Positions 15,429 to 18,120 of a stretch of DNA of 18,120 nt are shown here, in pieces. Source of the DNA: Tritrichomonas foetus (Eukaryota; Parabasalia; Tritrichomonadida; Tritrichomonadidae); the NCBI GenBank assembly GCA_001839685.1, contig MLAK01000974.1, forward strand, positions 24,122 through 42,241, given 5' to 3'. Position numbers and translations under genes: made by a program. The notes under the pieces were generated by a model. That model was not told the origin of the DNA. It ran no database searches and worked only from the letters and a program-made list of their open reading frames with translations. Numbering within the stretch: position 1 is the first letter of the stretch; the number at the start of each line of letters is the position of its first letter.

Positions 15429-15836
15429 TTATTGCGCTGGAGAAGATGATAAAGCAGTGAAAATATTATTTTCTGATAAGTCTTCAGCACAGCTTGCGCT
15501 TATTTGAGCATGGACAGGCTTTAAAACAGAAAGAACGTCTTCTTCATGGACAATAACCCTCGCCTTTTTTAATGCTGTACATTCTTCTCCGACGAATTGA
15601 ATTAGGACGTATTTCGCTTGATTTTTTGGCGTAGTAACTCTAACGTATGCGTAGCCTTGAAATGTTGGTTTTAGATGTTTTGATAACTCTGAAAGTCCGC
15701 CTGTTCCAACACTATTTAAAATTAATTTATCTGTGCTTCCCTCGGCATAACTAATGGAAAGCCAATTCGTTGGATCACGATCTAAGGTTAATTTTGCAAG
15801 AGCTTTCTTAATAGCCTCATCAGAAACGTCTGCCAT
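15429..15836 (-). CDS. Coactosin-like ADF-H domain protein
   Basis: A 135-residue protein consisting of one ADF-homology domain. It resembles coactosin more than cofilin: NWLSISYAEGS near residues 18-28, GGLSELSKHLKPTFQGYAYVRV in the middle, then KYVLIQFVGEECTALKKARV, where coactosin has a similar 'ALITWIGE...LQRAK' segment, and a final helix before the Ser/Pro-rich end. Coactosins bind actin filaments and counter capping. I place the start at 15836 (MADVSDEA). A perfect TCATTT initiator-like word lies 3-8 nt upstream, and coactosins begin at this point. An upstream ATG at 15890 would add 18 residues with no family match. The stop forms TAAAA. Regulated expression cannot be read from the sequence. 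Confidence 0.87.
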   Translation of the reverse strand: MADVSDEAIKKALAKLTLDRDPTNWLSISYAEGSTDKLILNSVGTGGLSELSKHLKPTFQGYAYVRVTTPKNQAKYVLIQFVGEECTALKKARVIVHEEDVLSVLKPVHAQISASCAEDLSENNIFTALSSSPAQ

Positions 15837-15838
15837 GA

Positions 15839-15844
15839 AAATGA
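15839..15844 (-). promoter_or_regulatory. Initiator-like element of the coactosin-like gene
   Basis: TCATTT on the minus strand, a full match to the TCAYTW initiator, ends 2 nt before the ATG at 15836. It decides the start in favour of 15836, because the alternative ATG at 15890 lies upstream of this element. Confidence 0.6.
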
Positions 15845-16639
15845 TTGTGGAAATATTTTCTGCATTTATTTGGCCGTACACAATCATCATTGAAATAAAA
15901 ATATCCTTGGATGGAAAAGTAATATCTTAAAGATTAATATGTGAATATATTTTCTTCAATATAAAAAGAATATAAGAATGAGATTTATAAATTTTGTAAA
16001 ATATGAAATTTTATGACATTCTTCCTGTAAATGATATTAATTCTTTAATTTAACAAACCATAACCTAGTCATAAATGAATAAAAATAAAAATCCATTTTT
16101 GACGCACAGTTCTTCAGGATTCGATTTTGTCCTTCATTGAAAAAAAATATGTTGATGAAAGATAAGTAAAACGATGCTATTGAAATATATTGATCAATAT
16201 CATAGTTATGCTATATTTTTGACCTGAGGTCATGATTTAATTCACTTATGAATAAGTGGCGAGGAGATCAAATTTGAGTCATGATTTGAGAGCAGAAATT
16301 TTGAGTATTTCCATTCATTTTTTGAATATGAGTCAGATATTGATGAAAATGGATTATATCATAGTATATTGATAAAAAAATGATAATGTATTAATATAAT
16401 AATTACAAACTATTCATATGCATAGAAACACTAACTACATAGGCAATAGTCAGTTCCTTATGAAAATACTTCATATAATAAAAAAATGACTTATATTAAC
16501 GTTTAGAAAAGTTGAAGAATTGTGATATCAACATAATCTTTCTTCTCACAAAATTTATTTGTCAGCAACTTTTTGATAGGTCAACTCATGTGATGTAATT
16601 GAATTTATAATAAAATATCAAGCGCTTGAGTCAAGCAAA
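15845..16639. promoter_or_regulatory. Divergent intergenic region with several dyad-symmetric sites
   Basis: About 800 bp between the coactosin-like gene and the rightmost gene. Perfect dyads are ATATTGATCAATAT (16187-16200), TGACCTGAGGTCA (16220-16232, odd centre), CACTTATGAATAAGTG (16243-16258, 2-nt centre) and GCTTGAGTCAAGC (16624-16636). GGTCAA/TTGACC occurs at 16219-16224 and 16579-16584. GTCATGATTT occurs twice, near 16230 and 16279. No gene of substance is seen. Confidence 0.4.
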
Positions 16640-16644
16640 TCACA
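16640..16644 (+). promoter_or_regulatory. Initiator-like element of the rightmost gene
   Basis: TCACA, matching TCAY(A/T), lies 3 nt before the ATG at 16648, directly after the dyad at 16624-16636. It supports the chosen start. Confidence 0.5.
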
Positions 16645-16647
16645 CCA

Positions 16648-18018
16648 ATGCTCGCTCAACTACCGAAAATCCTTCACTCAGCAGACTTTGTTGTGAAAAT
16701 GCGTGGTATTTCTTTACTTACAGCTGTTTTACAAACGCGATGCGACGAAATTCTCAATGATTTTGATCAATATTATCAATTTTTTCATGAAATTCTCGAA
16801 AATCGTGGAAAATATTCCATTATTTATTTTTCTTTAAACGATGCTCTTTGTACAGCAATAACATTGAAAGCAACGAAAGAACAAAACTTATATAATAAAT
16901 TGATGAAATTGAATCCACAAAATCACACGAATGGAACGACCCAAAAGTATTTAATCAATCTTGGATGTGCTGTGAATCCAGTCAGACCAATTGGCCGGCC
17001 AATTTCACAAATTCCTGGAAAATCTGCTGCCAAATTAATTCGATATTTTTCTGAGTGCTTGACTTTTCCTGTTTCTAGTGGTCATGTAAATGCGTATGCA
17101 TCAAATATTTTCAACGAATCTCGTTTTGCAGATACCGTTTATTTGCTTTGTGAATGCATTCCCAATCTATCAACACAACCACAAGTTGACTCGAATGAAC
17201 TTTTTTATAGTCTTATAAGAATTTTATCGGTTTCATATAACAATGTAGGACTTTTTAATTATATAAAATCCAAACAAAATGAAATAATTAATTCGTTCCT
17301 GATTACAAATGGAACTGTAAATGAATATACAAAAAAGGTGATACCTGATCTAATGAAATGTCTTGTATGTGAAAATAATGGAGTAAATAATTTTACTGCT
17401 AATGTTTTATATGGAGCATCGATGAATTGTCCGATGTTTTTGAAATTAATATCACCATATTCATCTTCTATTAAAATTCACAAAAATTATGATACAAATA
17501 ACATATTTAAAGAATTGTTTAAGAAGTTCTCTGAAAATAATGCAAATAGTTCACTTGTTGCCAATCCTGATCAAACACCTTTTGAATCGCTTGCACACTC
17601 CATGTTCTCCAATAACACTTTTGAAAAAGTAGATGTAAATAACACTAAAAAGTTTTTAAATGAAAAGTCGGCTTTTCATTCCCGTCCAATAATATTAACT
17701 ATCGATAATCCAACAAGTTTAGCAATACACCTCGATCAAATCACTCCACTAACAATAGACTCTATAAAAAAGCCGAAAAAAGGACCAGTTGCAGAAAAAA
17801 CCCTTTTAAAGCCACTTAAATGTTCCGCTAAGAAATGCGGAACAGTTTCTAAACATCACTATACATTTGAGTATTATCCAAATGATAAAGCCTTAATTTG
17901 GACTGATGCATCACGAAACTTCAAAAAAATTATAATGCTTGATAAGAATTCCAAAGTAGAAGCTTCCAAAGAAAAAGAGAAAGAAAAAGGTTTATTTTTT
18001 TTTAAATATAGGATATAG
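16648..18018 (+). CDS. Helical-repeat protein with possible truncated PH-like C-terminus, family unknown
   Basis: A 456-residue frame. Residues about 1-270 look all-helical with Leu/Ile-rich amphipathic segments, in the style of armadillo-like repeats (LPKILHSADF, MRGISLLTAVLQ, LFYSLIRILSVSY, LMKCLVCENN). Residues about 290-390 are a polar linker. Residues about 395-456 alternate short strands (KHHYTFEYYPNDKALIWTDA, then FKKIIMLD) like the first half of a PH domain, with a KEKEKEK insertion. The frame ends at TAG shortly after a T-rich run at about 17992-18003, before the second half of such a domain. The stop is followed by AAATAAAG, so a genuine 3' end is possible. A frameshift in the homopolymer near the sequence edge is equally possible. 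I do not recognise the family. A Lys/Asn-rich, cytosolic protein without signal peptide or membrane helix is all that can be said firmly. Confidence 0.7.
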   Translation: MLAQLPKILHSADFVVKMRGISLLTAVLQTRCDEILNDFDQYYQFFHEILENRGKYSIIYFSLNDALCTAITLKATKEQNLYNKLMKLNPQNHTNGTTQKYLINLGCAVNPVRPIGRPISQIPGKSAAKLIRYFSECLTFPVSSGHVNAYASNIFNESRFADTVYLLCECIPNLSTQPQVDSNELFYSLIRILSVSYNNVGLFNYIKSKQNEIINSFLITNGTVNEYTKKVIPDLMKCLVCENNGVNNFTANVLYGASMNCPMFLKLISPYSSSIKIHKNYDTNNIFKELFKKFSENNANSSLVANPDQTPFESLAHSMFSNNTFEKVDVNNTKKFLNEKSAFHSRPIILTIDNPTSLAIHLDQITPLTIDSIKKPKKGPVAEKTLLKPLKCSAKKCGTVSKHHYTFEYYPNDKALIWTDASRNFKKIIMLDKNSKVEASKEKEKEKGLFFFKYRI

Positions 18019-18120
18019 AAATAAAGTACATAGAATTAGAGAGTATATAGTCGCATTAGAGGGGGTGCTGAGGGTGATGTGAGGATTTGTCTCATAAGTG
18101 AAGGATAGATGGTAGTATGA
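18019..18120. other. Right-edge tail after the last stop
   Basis: About 100 bp. Its last half is purine-rich with G runs (GAGGGGGTGCTGAGGG), unlike the rest of the window. One frame stays open for about 25 codons after the T-run. No feature can be assigned; reduced base quality at a sequence edge is possible. Confidence 0.4.

Noticed and set aside
15837..15890. Longer coactosin-like protein starting at 15890
   Set aside because: The extra 18 residues have no family match, and the initiator-like TCATTT lies between the two ATGs, favouring 15836.
16220..16232. Nuclear-receptor type site (TGACCT-n-AGGTCA)
   Set aside because: The match is exact, but nuclear receptors are animal proteins. I keep it only as a dyad.
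1..18120. tRNA, rRNA or transposase genes
   Set aside because: I saw no cloverleaf with a TTC-loop block, no rRNA segment and no DDE or reverse-transcriptase motifs in the translations.

Overview
The window looks like nuclear DNA of an anaerobic flagellate of the parabasalid (trichomonad) type. Tritrichomonas or a close relative is my best guess (about 0.6), inferred from gene style and not from any database match. The clues are strong A+T richness, long uninterrupted genes for clearly eukaryotic proteins, short intergenic gaps, and genes on both strands. Several starts are preceded within 5-12 nt by a TCAY(A/T) initiator-like element (genes at 1465, 15836 and 16648). Several stop codons form or closely precede a TAAA tetramer (uL1, SGTA-like, coactosin-like, USP7-like), as in trichomonad mRNA 3' ends. 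Three single N calls (246, 550, 563) show that base quality is uneven at the left edge.

Layout, left to right. Positions 1-889 (-): partial membrane-anchored protein with a weak RmlD/extended-SDR Rossmann signature. 1465-4029 (+): pseudokinase with a long helical C-terminal region. 4049-4158: five copies of a 20-bp tandem repeat. 4287-5669 (-): L-type (ERGIC-53/VIP36-like) lectin with altered ligand-site residues. 5947-9993 (-): one USP7-like deubiquitinase reading frame (MATH, catalytic domain, C-terminal ubiquitin-like region) interrupted by two in-frame stops, TGA and TAA. 10626-11030 (-): small protein with an Nse1-like C4HC3 RING. 11208-11861 (+): ribosomal protein uL1 (RPL10A). About 12010-12900 (+): an apparent decayed gene. 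12999-13589 (-): TEX261/Svp26-family ER export adaptor. 13921-14052: a second 20-bp tandem repeat. 14260-15081 (-): SGTA-like TPR co-chaperone. 15429-15836 (-): coactosin-like ADF-H protein. 16648-18018 (+): helical-repeat protein with a possible, apparently truncated PH-like C-terminus, running close to the window edge.

This is mostly a housekeeping neighbourhood and not an operon. Loose functional themes are the early secretory pathway (lectin, TEX261-like, SGTA-like tail-anchored protein targeting), ubiquitin and genome maintenance (USP7-like, Nse1-like RING), translation (uL1) and actin (coactosin). I found no convincing new multi-gene system. The observations most worth following are the two stops in the USP7-like gene, one of which falls on a residue that aligns without a gap to human USP7; a GGTCAA/TTGACC hexamer concentrated upstream of most genes, including a perfect 16-bp palindrome; and the gene relic between uL1 and the TEX261-like gene.
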